Part shown: positions 63,048 through 64,000 of the stretch, in pieces
Numbering within the stretch: the stretch's first letter is position 1
How the letters are laid out: every line of letters starts with the position of its first letter
Source: Sorghum bicolor
Lineage: Eukaryota > Streptophyta > Magnoliopsida > Poales > Poaceae
Assembly: GCF_000003195.3 (NCBI RefSeq)
Contig: NC_012878.2
Location: 21,714,771-21,778,770, forward strand
Direction: 5' to 3'
DNA: 64,000 nt
Notes under the pieces: model-generated
What the model saw: the letters and a program-made list of their open reading frames with translations, nothing else
Told to the model about the DNA's origin: nothing
Database searches by the model: none
Made by a program: the position numbers and the translations under genes

Positions 63048-64000
63048 TGAAAGGATTAAGATGCCCAAGAAGGGGGGGGGGGGTGAATTGGGCTTCTCTA
63101 AAAATTGAAGCAACCTATAAGCTCCAATTCAACCCCTTGTGCCTAAGTGTGACCTAGAGAGCTACCGGATAAAAGTTTTGCAACCTAGTTCCAATCCTAT
63201 TCTAGCAAGGCAATTCTAAGAATGTAAAAGCACAAAGTAAATGCTAGAATGTAAAGGAGTAGTGGAAGAAAGTGCTCGGCGATGTTTTGCCGAGGTATCG
63301 GAGAGTCGACACTCTCCACTAGTCCTCGTTGGAGCACCCGCGCAAGGGCCTTGCTCCCCCTTGGTCCGCGCAAGGACCAAGTGCTCTCTACGGGCTGATT
63401 CTTCGACACTCCGTCGCGGTGAATCGCCCAAAACCGCTCACAAGCTTGACACGAGCCACCCACAAGAACTCCGGGCGGTCTTCGTGCCTCCAATCACAAT
63501 AGAACCGTCTAGGTGATGGCGATCACCAAGAGTAACAAGCAAAGAACTCTCACTTGACCCAAACAAGGCTCTAGAGAGTGGTGGATGCACACTTGACTCT
63601 TGTAATTCACTTGAGAAGGATTCTCTCAAGAAATCACTCAAATCTCAATCCTCTCTAGGCTCTTGCTACTCTCTTGCTCCACAACAAGTTTCTCAGATAT
63701 TCAAAAGGGCAAGAGAGCTCTCATGGACGAGGTGGAGGAGTATAAATACTACCCACGAAGTCCAATGGTCAGCCAACCGTTTTCTACTAAAAATGGGGTC
63801 ACCGGACGCTCTTTATGTTGCACTGGACGCTCTGCACCGAGCGTCCGGTGCCCCATAATGGCTAACTGTACTTGCGTCGGACAGGTCCCCGGACGCTAAC
63901 TCTTAGCGTCCGGTGCACCGTCCGGTGCTCGGGGAGTTTTACATGCTCCCTACGCATGGGACCGGACGCTACCCGGTGCGTCCGGTGCTAGCGTCCGGTG
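63048..64000 (-). repeat. 5' LTR of Sirevirus F, cut by the window end
   Basis: It matches 52661-53610 of the 3' LTR. A G run is twelve long here (63072-63083) against six in the 3' LTR. An 8 bp insertion, GGGCAAGA-like, occurs near 63705. The CACCGGACGC cluster begins again at about 63797. About 580 bp of this LTR should lie beyond the window. Confidence 0.9.

Larger units (their letters stand above)
52661..64000 (-). mobile_element. Sirevirus F (Maximus-like Ty1/copia), minus strand, runs off the window
   Basis: Minus-strand order: 5' LTR (63048 to beyond 64000), PBS, gag with coiled coil, protease, integrase, RT, RNase H, a third ORF, polypurine tract, 3' LTR (54197-52661). Integrase before RT marks Ty1/copia. 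A long gag with a coiled-coil tail, the TGGTATCxGAGCC PBS and an extra ORF after pol fit the Sirevirus group. It sits in Tat copy 2's pol. The far end and its target duplication are outside the window. Confidence 0.9.

Noticed and set aside
1..64000. A host protein-coding gene, tRNA, rRNA or CRISPR array
   Set aside because: All ORFs with recognisable domains belong to retrotransposons, and no evenly spaced identical repeats or RNA-gene signatures were seen. The CACCGGACGC cluster has irregular spacing and both orientations.

Overview
The window is plant nuclear DNA made almost entirely of nested LTR retrotransposons. I see no intact host gene, no tRNA or rRNA gene and no CRISPR array. The mix of elements points to a grass with a large genome: Ty3/gypsy chromoviruses of the Tekay/Del type with 4.2-4.6 kb LTRs, Tat-lineage Ty3/gypsy, Athila-like gag-protease elements, and a Sirevirus (Maximus-like) Ty1/copia. 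A panicoid grass is a plausible guess, but no host gene is present to test it.

Layout. 1-4250: the 3' half of an Athila-like gag-protease element, its LTR (2587-4181), then a primer-binding-like site, which is a tandem-LTR arrangement. 4251-14085: Tat copy 1. It lacks its 5' LTR and gag N-terminus but keeps decayed gag, protease, RT, double RNase H and integrase. On the opposite strand it carries a seven-exon plant-mobile-domain gene (9456-12807), and it ends in a 725 bp LTR. 14086-17503: another Athila-like element pair (gag-protease end, LTR 14578-16111, PBS, leader, start of gag). 17504-21517 and 51557-52660: Tat copy 2, split by a 30 kb insertion.

That insertion is chromovirus D (21518-51555, minus strand, TSD TGTCT). 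D is itself split inside gag by chromovirus E (29583-45077, plus strand, perfect TSD TGGTG). 52661 to beyond the window end: Sirevirus F (minus strand), also inserted in Tat copy 2, with gag, pol and a third ORF in the envelope position. E in D in Tat 2 in the Athila-like element gives four nesting levels.

Every polyprotein is broken by stops, frameshifts, deletions or catalytic substitutions, so none of the copies looks autonomous. The points most worth attention are: the antisense spliced gene with its own TATA box; a UAATG-type stop/start overlap between protease and RT conserved in both Tat copies; an acidic coiled-coil leader ORF shared by D and E; a post-pol ORF in F; and element-specific short words and dyads (ATCGGC in Tat, GGTCGGCCGACC in the Athila-like elements, CACCGGACGC in the Sirevirus).
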